Source: Flavobacterium difficile (lineage in GTDB: Bacteria > Bacteroidota > Bacteroidia > Flavobacteriales > Flavobacteriaceae). Taken from it: a stretch of 64,000 nt of DNA. Location of the stretch: assembly GCF_011392115.1 (NCBI RefSeq), contig NZ_JAAJBT010000001.1:496001-560000 (forward strand), read 5' to 3'. Below, piece after piece: positions 44,208 to 51,811 of the stretch (position 1 is the stretch's first letter; each line of letters begins with the position of its first letter). Made by a program: the position numbers and the translations under genes. Below the pieces are notes generated by a model. That model made no database searches. It saw only the letters and a program-made list of their open reading frames with translations, and was not told the DNA's origin.

Positions 44208-44502
44208 ATTTCAAGAATTAATTAATGGAAATAAGCCCGTATTAATTGACTTTTTTGCTACTTGGTGCGGACCTTGTCAAGCTTTAGCACCAATTTTAGT
44301 AGAAGTTAAAGAAGATTTAGGTGAAACAGTAAGTATCATTAAAGTTGATGTAGATAAAAATCAAGAAATTGCAGCTCAATTTCAAGTAAAAGGTGTTCCC
44401 ACTATGATGTTGTTTCAAAACGGAAAAATGTTATGGCGACAATCGGGTGTAGTTTCTAAAAATGAAATTGTGAGTATTGTGAAACAAAAAAGCAATGTTT
44501 AA
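44200..44502 (+). CDS. Thioredoxin-family protein
   Basis: This 100-residue single-domain thioredoxin has ATWCGPCQALAP as the active site (Cys23 and Cys26) and the cis-proline GVPTMM. No signal peptide is present, so it acts in the cytoplasm. It is coupled to the small two-cysteine membrane protein upstream. It is probably not the housekeeping trxA, given its context, but the sequence alone does not exclude this. Confidence 0.92.
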   Translation: MSKFQELINGNKPVLIDFFATWCGPCQALAPILVEVKEDLGETVSIIKVDVDKNQEIAAQFQVKGVPTMMLFQNGKMLWRQSGVVSKNEIVSIVKQKSNV

Positions 44503-44620
44503 AAAATTTTTCATAACATTTTTTGAGTTTTTTGAATTATGTCAAATACAAAAGTGTTGATAGTCAGAGTGTAAGCACAATATTTTGCTATTTTTTACGT
44601 TATATGATAAAACTACTATT

Positions 44621-45088
44621 ATGAAAAAAATCAAATTAATCTCAGCTTTTGCATTATTTTTTATGCTAACCACAGCAATGACTTGTAATGACAATGATGA
44701 CAGTCCATCAAACAATTCTGTAGATCCAACACCAGTGATCAATACGGTAAACAATGGAAATTGGAGAATTACGCTTTATAACGATTCTGGCAGCATAGAA
44801 ACTAACAACTTTGCAAATTATATTTTTACTTTTGGTGCAAATAATGTACTAACCGCAGTAAACGGAAGTACAACAGTTACAGGTGTTTGGTCGGTAACCT
44901 CAGATAATAGTCTGGATGATAGTCCAAGTAACGATTTAGATTTTAATATTGCCTTTTCTACTCCAGCAACTTTTACAGAATTAACTGAAGATTGGAATAT
45001 TATTTCTTACAATGCAACAAAAATCGAACTTATTCATGTTAGTGGAGGCAACGGTGGAACTGATTATCTGACTTTTGAAAAAAATTAA
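44621..45088 (+). CDS. Lipocalin-like lipoprotein
   Basis: This 155-residue lipoprotein has a lipobox-like TAMTC (Cys22), an acidic Asp/Ser/Asn linker (NDNDDSPSNN) and a beta-rich domain starting NGNWRITLYND, typical of Bacteroidota lipocalin-like lipoproteins. The start at ATG 44621 gives a clean signal peptide. The function is unknown. A hydrophilic linker after the lipidated Cys is common in surface-exposed lipoproteins of this phylum. Confidence 0.75.
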   Translation: MKKIKLISAFALFFMLTTAMTCNDNDDSPSNNSVDPTPVINTVNNGNWRITLYNDSGSIETNNFANYIFTFGANNVLTAVNGSTTVTGVWSVTSDNSLDDSPSNDLDFNIAFSTPATFTELTEDWNIISYNATKIELIHVSGGNGGTDYLTFEKN

Positions 45089-45121
45089 GATAATTTTATT
45101 ATTTTCATTTATAAAATTTTA

Positions 45122-45129
45122 TATATTTG
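45122..45129 (+). promoter_or_regulatory. -7 element for small Cys/Lys-rich peptide
   Basis: TATATTTG matches TAnnTTTG, 42 nt before the ATG. Confidence 0.5.
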
Positions 45130-45171
45130 AATTCTATAATTATTTAATAAATTAATTTAAAAATAAATATC

Positions 45172-45348
45172 ATGAAAAAAGTATTGTCAATCGTTGCTAT
45201 TATGGCGTTTATGGTTTCTTCAGCTTCAGTAGTAACTTTCAAAGAAAAAGAAAAGAAAAAGGCTAAGACTGAAAAAGCTTGTACAGATAAAAAAGATGGT
45301 AAATCTTGTTCAACAGCAGCTAAAAAATCTTGTTGTTCAAAAAAATAA
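45172..45348 (+). CDS. Small secreted Lys/Cys-rich peptide
   Basis: This 58-residue open frame has a signal peptide (KKVLSIVAIMAFMVSSASV) and a mature part of about 38 residues that is nearly half Lys and contains four Cys (KACTDKKDGKSCS, then KSCCSKK). A -7 element and a following terminator bracket it, making it a self-contained gene. The cysteines could bind metal or form disulfides. I know no named family for it. Confidence 0.75.
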   Translation: MKKVLSIVAIMAFMVSSASVVTFKEKEKKKAKTEKACTDKKDGKSCSTAAKKSCCSKK

Positions 45349-45366
45349 TAAGTTTTTATTAAAAAT

Positions 45367-45398
45367 TTAACCGTTTATGAAAATAAGCGGTTTTTTTT
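45367..45398 (+). terminator. Terminator after small Cys/Lys-rich gene
   Basis: A hairpin with AACCG / CGGTT arms and a partly paired inner region is followed by eight T. Confidence 0.75.
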
Positions 45399-45409
45399 AT
45401 TTCAATAAT

Positions 45410-45441
45410 TTGATATCTTAAAAATCAAATTACTAAATTTG
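45410..45441 (+). promoter_or_regulatory. ffh promoter (-33 and -7)
   Basis: TTG at 45410-45412 and TAAATTTG at 45434-45441, 21 nt apart, match the flavobacterial consensus. The ATG is 26 nt downstream. Confidence 0.65.
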
Positions 45442-45466
45442 CACTTCATTAAAAAGCTCAATTATT

Positions 45467-46822
45467 ATGTTTGATAATCTTACCGATAAGTTAGATAAAG
45501 CATTCCATATACTAAAAGGACACGGAAAAATTACCGATGTAAATGTTGCTGATACGTTAAAAGAAGTGCGTCGTGCGTTATTAGATGCCGATGTTAATTT
45601 TAAAATTGCTAAAGATTTTACCACTCGTGTAAAAGACAAAGCTATAGGAGAAAACGTATTAACTACTTTACAACCAGGTCAGTTGTTGGTGAAATTAGTT
45701 AAAGATGAATTGACAGAATTAATGGGTGGTGATGTTGCGGGTGTTAATTTATCTGGAAATCCTACCGTAATTTTAATGTCTGGTTTACAAGGGTCTGGTA
45801 AAACAACTTTTTCTGGAAAGTTAGCCAATTTCTTAAAAACTAAGAAAAATAAAAAACCATTATTAGTTGCTTGTGATATTTACCGTCCGGCTGCAATTAA
45901 CCAGTTGCACGTTGTTGGAGATCAAATTGGTGTAGAAGTATATTCAGAACCTGAAAATAAGAATGCAGTTTCTATTGCTGAAAACGCTATTAAGCATGCA
46001 AAAGCTAACGGTTTTAACGTAGTAATTATTGACACAGCTGGTCGTTTAGCAGTGGATGAAGAAATGATGAACGAAATTGCAAACGTTCATAAAGCAATTA
46101 CGCCACATGAAACTTTGTTTGTTGTGGATGCCATGACGGGTCAAGATGCAGTAAATACAGCCAAAGCTTTTAATGACAGACTAAACTTTGACGGAGTTAT
46201 TTTAACAAAATTAGATGGTGATACTCGTGGTGGAGCAGCTATCTCTATTAAATCGGTTGTCAATAAACCTATAAAATTTATCGGTACTGGAGAAAAAATG
46301 GATGCTATTGATGTGTTCTATCCTTCTCGTATGGCTGAAAGAATTTTAGGAATGGGAGATGTGGTGTCTTTAGTGGAAAGAGCTCAAGCACAATACGATG
46401 AAGAAGAAGCTAGAAAAATTCAGAAGAAAATTGCTAAAAATGAATTTGGTTTTGATGATTTCTTGGCTCAAATTCAACAAATAAAAAAAATGGGAAGCAT
46501 GAAAGATCTTGTCGGAATGATTCCTGGTGCAGGTAAAGCCTTAAAAGATGTTGAAATAGAAGATGATGCTTTTAAACATGTAGAAGCTATTATTCAATCG
46601 ATGACTCCAGCAGAAAGAAGTAAGCCAGCCATAATTGATGTGAAAAGAAAAACAAGAATTGCTAAAGGAGCAGGAAGAAAAATTGAAGAAGTAAATCAAT
46701 TGATGAAACAATTCGATCAAATGAGCAAAATGATGAAAATGATGCAAGGCGGAGGCGGAAAAAAACTGATGCAAATGATGGGCGGAATGAAAGGAATGCC
46801 ATCAATGCCTAGAATGAAATGA
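45467..46822 (+). CDS. ffh: Signal recognition particle protein Ffh
   Basis: Ffh binds signal sequences and 4.5S RNA and targets ribosomes to the membrane through FtsY. The 451 residues show an N-domain, the GTPase domain with GLQGSGKT (106-113), DTAGRLAVDEEMM and TKLDGDTRGG, and a Met-rich M domain with the Met/Lys/Gly-rich C-terminus (MMQGGGGKKLMQMMGG). It is monocistronic with its own promoter and terminator. Confidence 0.97.
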   Translation: MFDNLTDKLDKAFHILKGHGKITDVNVADTLKEVRRALLDADVNFKIAKDFTTRVKDKAIGENVLTTLQPGQLLVKLVKDELTELMGGDVAGVNLSGNPTVILMSGLQGSGKTTFSGKLANFLKTKKNKKPLLVACDIYRPAAINQLHVVGDQIGVEVYSEPENKNAVSIAENAIKHAKANGFNVVIIDTAGRLAVDEEMMNEIANVHKAITPHETLFVVDAMTGQDAVNTAKAFNDRLNFDGVILTKLDGDTRGGAAISIKSVVNKPIKFIGTGEKMDAIDVFYPSRMAERILGMGDVVSLVERAQAQYDEEEARKIQKKIAKNEFGFDDFLAQIQQIKKMGSMKDLVGMIPGAGKALKDVEIEDDAFKHVEAIIQSMTPAERSKPAIIDVKRKTRIAKGAGRKIEEVNQLMKQFDQMSKMMKMMQGGGGKKLMQMMGGMKGMPSMPRMK

Positions 46823-46825
46823 TGT

Positions 46826-46852
46826 AAAGACGCGATGTATCGCGTCTTTTTT
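46826..46852 (+). terminator. Terminator after ffh
   Basis: The hairpin AAAGACGCGA / TCGCGTCTTT with loop TGTA is followed by T residues. The GACGCGAT-ATCGCGTC core is unusually GC-rich for an intergenic region here. Confidence 0.85.
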
Positions 46853-46881
46853 ATATAAATACAACACACAAATTTATACAC

Positions 46882-47757
46882 ATGCAACTACTCGACGGAA
46901 AAAAAGTATCAGAAGAAATTAAGGAAGAAATTGCTGCAGAAGTAGCAAAAATGAAAGCTAAAGGCGAAAAAGTACCTCATTTAGCAGCTATTATTGTAGG
47001 AAATGATGGCGCAAGTTTAACGTATGTTGGTAGTAAAGTAAAGGCTTGCGAAAGAGTGGGTTTTGAGTCTACCTTAATTAAAATGCCAAGTACCACTTCT
47101 GAAACAGAGTTACTAAAAAAAATTAAAGAATTAAACGAAGACAGCAATATCGATGGGTTTATTGTGCAATTGCCTTTGCCGCCACAAATTGATACGCAAG
47201 AAGTGATTATGGCCATTCACCCTTCTAAAGATGTAGACGGATTTCATCCAGAGAATTTTGGAAAAATGGCGTTGGATATGAGCACGTTTATTCCAGCTAC
47301 ACCATTTGGGATTTTAGAATTATTGGAAAGATATAACGTACAAACTCAAGGAAAGCATACAGTTGTGATTGGAAGAAGCCACATTGTAGGACGGCCAATG
47401 AGTATTTTAATGGGTAGAAAAGGTTTTCCAGGAAATTCAACAGTAACGGTTACACATACACATACCAAAAATATTACTCAGATTACTTCTCAAGCAGATA
47501 TTATTATTTCTGCTTTAGGTGTCCCAAATTATTTAAAAGCAGAAATGATTAAAGATGACGCAGTAATTATTGATGTTGGAATTACACGTGTAATCGACGA
47601 AACAACAGAAAAAGGTTATAAAATTGTTGGTGATGTAGATTTTGAAAACGTTTCTAAAAAAGCTTCATACATCACACCAGTTCCTGGAGGAGTTGGTCCT
47701 ATGACAATTGCCATGTTATTAAAAAATACACTTATTGCAAGAGCAAATAAAAAATAA
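46882..47757 (+). CDS. folD: Methylenetetrahydrofolate dehydrogenase/cyclohydrolase FolD
   Basis: FolD interconverts 5,10-methylene-THF and 10-formyl-THF through two reactions, using NADP. At 291 residues it shows the catalytic YVGSKVKAC (Tyr48, Lys52), DGFIVQLPLPP, the NADP-binding GRSHIVGRPM, and the C-terminal PVPGGVGPMT. The THTHTKN segment is a loop near the cofactor site. It lies 60 nt after ffh, but a terminator separates them. Confidence 0.97.
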   Translation: MQLLDGKKVSEEIKEEIAAEVAKMKAKGEKVPHLAAIIVGNDGASLTYVGSKVKACERVGFESTLIKMPSTTSETELLKKIKELNEDSNIDGFIVQLPLPPQIDTQEVIMAIHPSKDVDGFHPENFGKMALDMSTFIPATPFGILELLERYNVQTQGKHTVVIGRSHIVGRPMSILMGRKGFPGNSTVTVTHTHTKNITQITSQADIIISALGVPNYLKAEMIKDDAVIIDVGITRVIDETTEKGYKIVGDVDFENVSKKASYITPVPGGVGPMTIAMLLKNTLIARANKK

Positions 47758-47760
47758 AAT

Positions 47761-47806
47761 GAATTAAAAAAAATGAGTCTTTTTAAAGACTCATTTTTTT
47801 TAATTC
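47761..47806. terminator. Bidirectional terminator, 22-bp perfect stem
   Basis: Positions 47761-47782 and 47785-47806 are exact reverse complements around a 2-nt centre, with AT-rich flanks. It ends folD and the convergent membrane-protein gene; the last codons and stop of the latter lie within the right arm. Confidence 0.9.
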
Positions 47807-48472
47807 ATTTTCTCTTAAAACGATAAATTTATAAAATGCAAAATGAGATATTCCCGATGAAAAAATTACCATTTGATATATAGATCCGTTTTTTAAATAA
47901 AATTTATTGATAAAAAATGCACCAATCTGTATGATGAACAAAATGGAACTAATAATTAACCAATATCCTTTTAAATCATAGTTTCTATTATAATGTACAA
48001 TTGCAATTCCACCCATAATAGATGTAACTAGCGAATTTGTTATCCATAAAAATTTAGTAGATCCTAAATCTGTTGCCACTAAATCTACAATTAATAAATA
48101 AATAATAAATAAAGGAAGACATAAAATTGCAATTTTTAAATAATCTTTTTTTACAACTAAAGGAAAAAGAAGATAAAGTAAACATAATTTATAAGAAAGT
48201 GATGCGACACTACCTAATATGAAAAGATTAGTACTGCCAAATGCAAAAAATAAAGATGCAATTTGATAAAGTATTAACGAGACAATATAAACTACGTTTT
48301 TTTCTCCCGAAAGTAGGTAAATTACTAACAATAAAGGTATTCTTAAATACCAAAATAGGTTATGTGTCACAGGATATTCTAGAAAAGAACAGGTGCTGTA
48401 CAAAATTAAATTTACAAAGAAAATAACAATTCCAATTGTAATATAATTGTTGTTGTGTGAAAAAGAATTCAT
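47783..48472 (-). CDS. Eight-helix membrane protein, possibly YhhN-like
   Basis: This 229-residue protein (start ATG 48472) has about eight hydrophobic helices. The order and spacing, and the C-terminal segment FIIQIGAFFINKFYLKNGS, then SSGISHFAFYKF, resemble the YhhN/TMEM86 lysoplasmalogenase family. The acidic residues conserved in that family (in SD-type motifs) are not apparent, so it may be a divergent or inactive member; this is a weak assignment. Its final codons form an arm of the shared terminator. A poly-A tract lies upstream. Confidence 0.55.
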   Translation of the reverse strand: MNSFSHNNNYITIGIVIFFVNLILYSTCSFLEYPVTHNLFWYLRIPLLLVIYLLSGEKNVVYIVSLILYQIASLFFAFGSTNLFILGSVASLSYKLCLLYLLFPLVVKKDYLKIAILCLPLFIIYLLIVDLVATDLGSTKFLWITNSLVTSIMGGIAIVHYNRNYDLKGYWLIISSILFIIQIGAFFINKFYLKNGSIYQMVIFSSGISHFAFYKFIVLRENELKKMSL

Positions 48473-48521
48473 AAATATTATAGGTAATAAATTTGGGGTA
48501 TTTATCTTATAATTTATTTGC

Positions 48522-48566
48522 AAAAAAAAAAAAAAAAAAAACACTTCTAATTGAATTAGAAGTGTT
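48522..48566 (-). terminator. Terminator with 20-nt homopolymer tract
   Basis: A 13-bp stem (AACACTTCTAATT / AATTAGAAGTGTT) is followed on the minus strand by T from 48541 down to 48522, 20 in a row. It ends the PID-CTERM peptide gene. Confidence 0.85.
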
Positions 48567-48575
48567 CGAGAATAA

Positions 48576-48776
48576 TTAGGTATTGGCTACCTTATTTTTT
48601 TTAATAGTGTAATACGCTATGACTATTGCGCCTATGACTAACCAAATTATTTGGGAATCAATTGGAGCAGGTAGTGGGTCAGGATCTGCAGGTGGATCAA
48701 CCGGTTGAGCTGTGGAAATTAAACTTATAAAAGTAACAAAACCAGATAAGTAGAATTTAAGTAAATTGTTTTTCAT
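48576..48776 (-). CDS. PID-CTERM-like small sorted peptide
   Basis: This 66-residue protein has a signal peptide (to STA-Q at about 23), a Pro/Asp linker (PVDPPADPDPLP), the tripeptide PID in PAPIDSQ, a transmembrane helix (IIWLVIGAIVIAYYTI), and a basic tail KKNKVANT. This is the tripartite layout of Bacteroidota C-terminal exosortase signals with almost no mature domain. It is flanked by its own promoter and a strong terminator. What is displayed, and which exosortase handles it, is unknown. Confidence 0.75.
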   Translation of the reverse strand: MKNNLLKFYLSGFVTFISLISTAQPVDPPADPDPLPAPIDSQIIWLVIGAIVIAYYTIKKNKVANT

Positions 48777-48811
48777 TTATTTTATATTATTGGGGTTCTT
48801 TATTCAAATAA

Positions 48812-48819
48812 CAAAAATA
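48812..48819 (-). promoter_or_regulatory. -7 element for PID-CTERM gene
   Basis: TATTTTTG on the minus strand matches TAnnTTTG, 35 nt before the ATG. Confidence 0.55.
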
Positions 48820-48931
48820 TAAAAAAAAAATAAAAAAGAAAGATTTATTTTAAAAACTAAGAAAAAAAAGATAGATGGTCTATAATTTTGTTTTTTGATT
48901 CTAAAATTTTAGTTAATATATCTTCAATTAG

Positions 48932-48961
48932 TTGTTTAATTGTAATCATTTCATATTTTTG
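48932..48961 (+). promoter_or_regulatory. Promoter for chaperone operon (-33 and -7)
   Basis: TTG at 48932-48934 and TATTTTTG at 48954-48961 are 19 nt apart. The ATG is at 48992. Together with the minus-strand element for the PID-CTERM gene this makes a divergent promoter region. Confidence 0.65.
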
Positions 48962-48991
48962 CTTGTTGCAATCAAAATCTATTTAAAAACA

Positions 48992-50959
48992 ATGAAATTA
49001 CAAAACTTATTTTTAACGTTATTTTTAATTATCTCTTGCATTTCAAGGGCTCAAAATTCAAAAGAAGTTTTATTTTCAATTGATACTACTTCCTATAATG
49101 TTGAGGAATTTAAGCGAATTTATTTAAAAAATTTAGATTTGGTGAAAGATGATTCTCAGAAAGACTTAAATCAGTATTTAGATTTGTTTGTAGGCTATAA
49201 ATTAAAAGTAAATAAAGCCTATAAATTAGGATTGCAAAACGGTTCTAAATATCAAAACGAACTAAATTCATACAGAAATCAGTTATCAAAAACGTACTTA
49301 AACGATTCAAAGGTTACCAACCAACTTATAGAAGAAGCATATAGCAGAAGTTTAAAAGAAGTAAAAGCTTCCCACATATTAATAACTTTTGATGAAAATA
49401 TTAAAGGATCAGATACTTTAGTTTTTTACAACAAAGCATTAGATTTGAAAAGAAGAATTGAAAAAGGAGAAAGTTTTGAGGCGGTAGCATTAGCAAATTC
49501 TCAAGATCCGTCTGTAGCTGAAAATAAAGGTAATTTAGGCTATTTTTCTGCTTTTAGAATGGTTTACCCTTTTGAGAGTGCAGCATATAAAACTAAAATC
49601 GGAGCACTTTCTAATCCGGTAAGAACTCGTTTCGGATATCATATTATTAAAGTTACAGATATTAGAGATAATAAAGGTGAAGTTACTGTAGCGCATATTA
49701 TGATTTTAAATCCTGCAGATGCTACAGAAGAAGCCAAAGCCAAAGCGAAACAAACTATTGATGATATTTCTAAAAAAATTCAGCAAGGTGAAAGTTTTGA
49801 GGCTTTAGCAAGTCAGTTTTCAGAAGATAAATCAAGTGCAGCTAAAGGTGGCGTTTTACAACGATTTGGTACTGGGCAGTTGAGTTCGGAAGCTTTCGAA
49901 AATGTTGCTTTTTCATTAGAAAAACAAGGCGAAATTTCCCAACCATTTGAATCAGGTTTTGGTTGGCATATTGTAAAACTTATAGAAAAGCATCCTTTAA
50001 AAAAGATGGAAGAATCTAAGTCAGAATTAGAAGCTAAAATTAAAAGAGATGAGCGTTCTATTATAATTACGAACACTTTAGCTAACAAGCTTAAATCAAA
50101 ATATTCGGTAGTAACTAATACTAAGAATTACCAAAATATTGAAAAATTAGTTACAGACGCCATATATAGTCAAACTTGGGAACTTCCAAAAGATAATTCT
50201 GCCTTAGAAAGTGAAGTTTTAGTGATTGAGAAAAATAAAAAAGTAGCAACCAATTCATTTGCATCTTATATTTTCTCTCAACAGAAAAATAAATTAACTA
50301 CTAAACCACTAAAAAAATTAGTAGCTGAGTTGTATGAGTCATGGAAAAGTGAGCAATTAATCGCTTATTACACCGATAATTTGGAAAATGAATTTTCAGA
50401 TTTCAAAAACGTTATGGAAGAATACAGAGACGGATTGTTGCTTTTTGATTTAATGGAAAAAGAAATTTGGACGAAATCAAAATTAGACACCATCGGGCTG
50501 AAAAATTACTATAATGACAATCTAACCAAATACATTTGGAAAGAAAGATATGATGTAGATATTTTATCTTCTACTGATGCAAAAGTTCTAGAATCAGCAC
50601 AAAAGATGCTTCTAAAAGGGAAAAGTATTGAGGATATTAAAGCCAAATTTAATAAAGATAATAAAGTGCAAATAATGGTAAAATCGGGTGTTTTTGAAAA
50701 AAATTATGATGTTTTAGATAAAATTCCTGTACTTACCAAAGGGGCTAAAAATACCTATAAAGATGCAAATTATTCTTTTCTGGTTTATGTAAAGAATATA
50801 AAACCCTCGGAAACTAAAAGCTTTGATGAATGTAAAAGCAGAGTAATCAACGACTATCAACAATTTCTAGAAGCAAATTGGGTAGATACTTTAAAAAAGG
50901 AATTTACTGTAAAAATAAACCGAGAAGTTTTTGAAAAAGTAAAACAGCAATTAAAATAA
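48992..50959 (+). CDS. Exported parvulin-type peptidyl-prolyl isomerase (two PpiC domains)
   Basis: This 655-residue exported protein (start ATG 48992) has an N-terminal SurA-like helical region and two PpiC domains at about 120-230 (KASHILITFDENI, GNLGYFSAFRMVYPFE, TRFGYHIIKV) and 235-345 (GGVLQRFGTGQLSSE, SGFGWHIVKL). A long C-terminal region of about 300 residues follows without a recognisable domain. It should help fold or escort outer-membrane proteins. It is the first gene of a three-gene set with the PrsA-like lipoprotein and surA; downstream gaps are 6 nt and a 23-bp overlap. Confidence 0.88.
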   Translation: MKLQNLFLTLFLIISCISRAQNSKEVLFSIDTTSYNVEEFKRIYLKNLDLVKDDSQKDLNQYLDLFVGYKLKVNKAYKLGLQNGSKYQNELNSYRNQLSKTYLNDSKVTNQLIEEAYSRSLKEVKASHILITFDENIKGSDTLVFYNKALDLKRRIEKGESFEAVALANSQDPSVAENKGNLGYFSAFRMVYPFESAAYKTKIGALSNPVRTRFGYHIIKVTDIRDNKGEVTVAHIMILNPADATEEAKAKAKQTIDDISKKIQQGESFEALASQFSEDKSSAAKGGVLQRFGTGQLSSEAFENVAFSLEKQGEISQPFESGFGWHIVKLIEKHPLKKMEESKSELEAKIKRDERSIIITNTLANKLKSKYSVVTNTKNYQNIEKLVTDAIYSQTWELPKDNSALESEVLVIEKNKKVATNSFASYIFSQQKNKLTTKPLKKLVAELYESWKSEQLIAYYTDNLENEFSDFKNVMEEYRDGLLLFDLMEKEIWTKSKLDTIGLKNYYNDNLTKYIWKERYDVDILSSTDAKVLESAQKMLLKGKSIEDIKAKFNKDNKVQIMVKSGVFEKNYDVLDKIPVLTKGAKNTYKDANYSFLVYVKNIKPSETKSFDECKSRVINDYQQFLEANWVDTLKKEFTVKINREVFEKVKQQLK

Positions 50960-50965
50960 TATATA

Positions 50966-51811
50966 ATGAAATACTTTGGTTGTTCCATTTTTTTGTTACT
51001 AGTACTTTCTTGTAGTAAAGAAAATACAAACAAAGAAAAAGCAATAGCTAGAGTAAATGATAGTTATTTGTATCAGAATGATTTAGAAAATTTAATCCCT
51101 TCTGGCACACCAAAGAAAGACAGTATTGCACTAGTAAAAGATTTCATTAATCGATGGGCAATGCAGCAGTTGCTTATGAATAATGCAACAAAAAATATTA
51201 GTAAAAGTAAACAAACTGAGCTGGATGAATTAATCAATCAATACAAAATAGATTTATATTCAAAAGCTTATCTCGAGCAATTAGTAGTTACCAAAGTTGA
51301 TACTCTAATTACAAAAGAAGAAATTGAGAATTATTATACACTAAATAAAAATAATTTTAAAGCCAATAATCCGTTAGTGAAGTTAAGATATATTAACTTG
51401 GTTAAAGGAAATAATAAATTAAAAAGCATTAGCGCCAAGTTTTCTAGTTTTAAAGAAAAAGATAAAAAAGAACTTAAAAATTTAGCCATACAATTTAAAG
51501 ATTACGCATTTAATGATAGTGTTTGGGTAGATATAGAACAAGTATATGAAAGGTTGCCTTTTGTAAATCAGGATAATTTTTCAAAATATATTGATGCTGG
51601 TATTTCATATCAATATGTAGATGCCACTTCGGTTTGGTTGGTTAAGGTGAAAAATATGATTCCTAAAAACAATATTGTTCCTTTAGATTATATCGCGCCA
51701 ACAATAAAACAAATACTTTTAAATAAAAGAAAAACAGATTTAATAAATAAAATTCAAACAGAAATAACAAATGATGCCATTAAAGACAATGATTTCGAAA
51801 TTTTTAAATAA
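50966..51811 (+). CDS. SurA-N-like lipoprotein without PPIase domain
   Basis: This 281-residue lipoprotein (lipobox VLSC, Cys16) begins AIARVNDSYLYQNDLENLIP, the pattern of SurA/PrsA chaperone N-termini. It continues with helical segments, but no parvulin domain is visible. It is sandwiched between two PpiC genes: 6 nt after the first, and overlapping surA by 23 bp. It probably works with them as a third, isomerase-free chaperone subunit; this is inference from context. Confidence 0.75.
   Translation: MKYFGCSIFLLLVLSCSKENTNKEKAIARVNDSYLYQNDLENLIPSGTPKKDSIALVKDFINRWAMQQLLMNNATKNISKSKQTELDELINQYKIDLYSKAYLEQLVVTKVDTLITKEEIENYYTLNKNNFKANNPLVKLRYINLVKGNNKLKSISAKFSSFKEKDKKELKNLAIQFKDYAFNDSVWVDIEQVYERLPFVNQDNFSKYIDAGISYQYVDATSVWLVKVKNMIPKNNIVPLDYIAPTIKQILLNKRKTDLINKIQTEITNDAIKDNDFEIFK

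Noticed and set aside
47450..47470. ACACAT microrepeat in folD
   Set aside because: It encodes the THTHT loop of FolD and is in frame.
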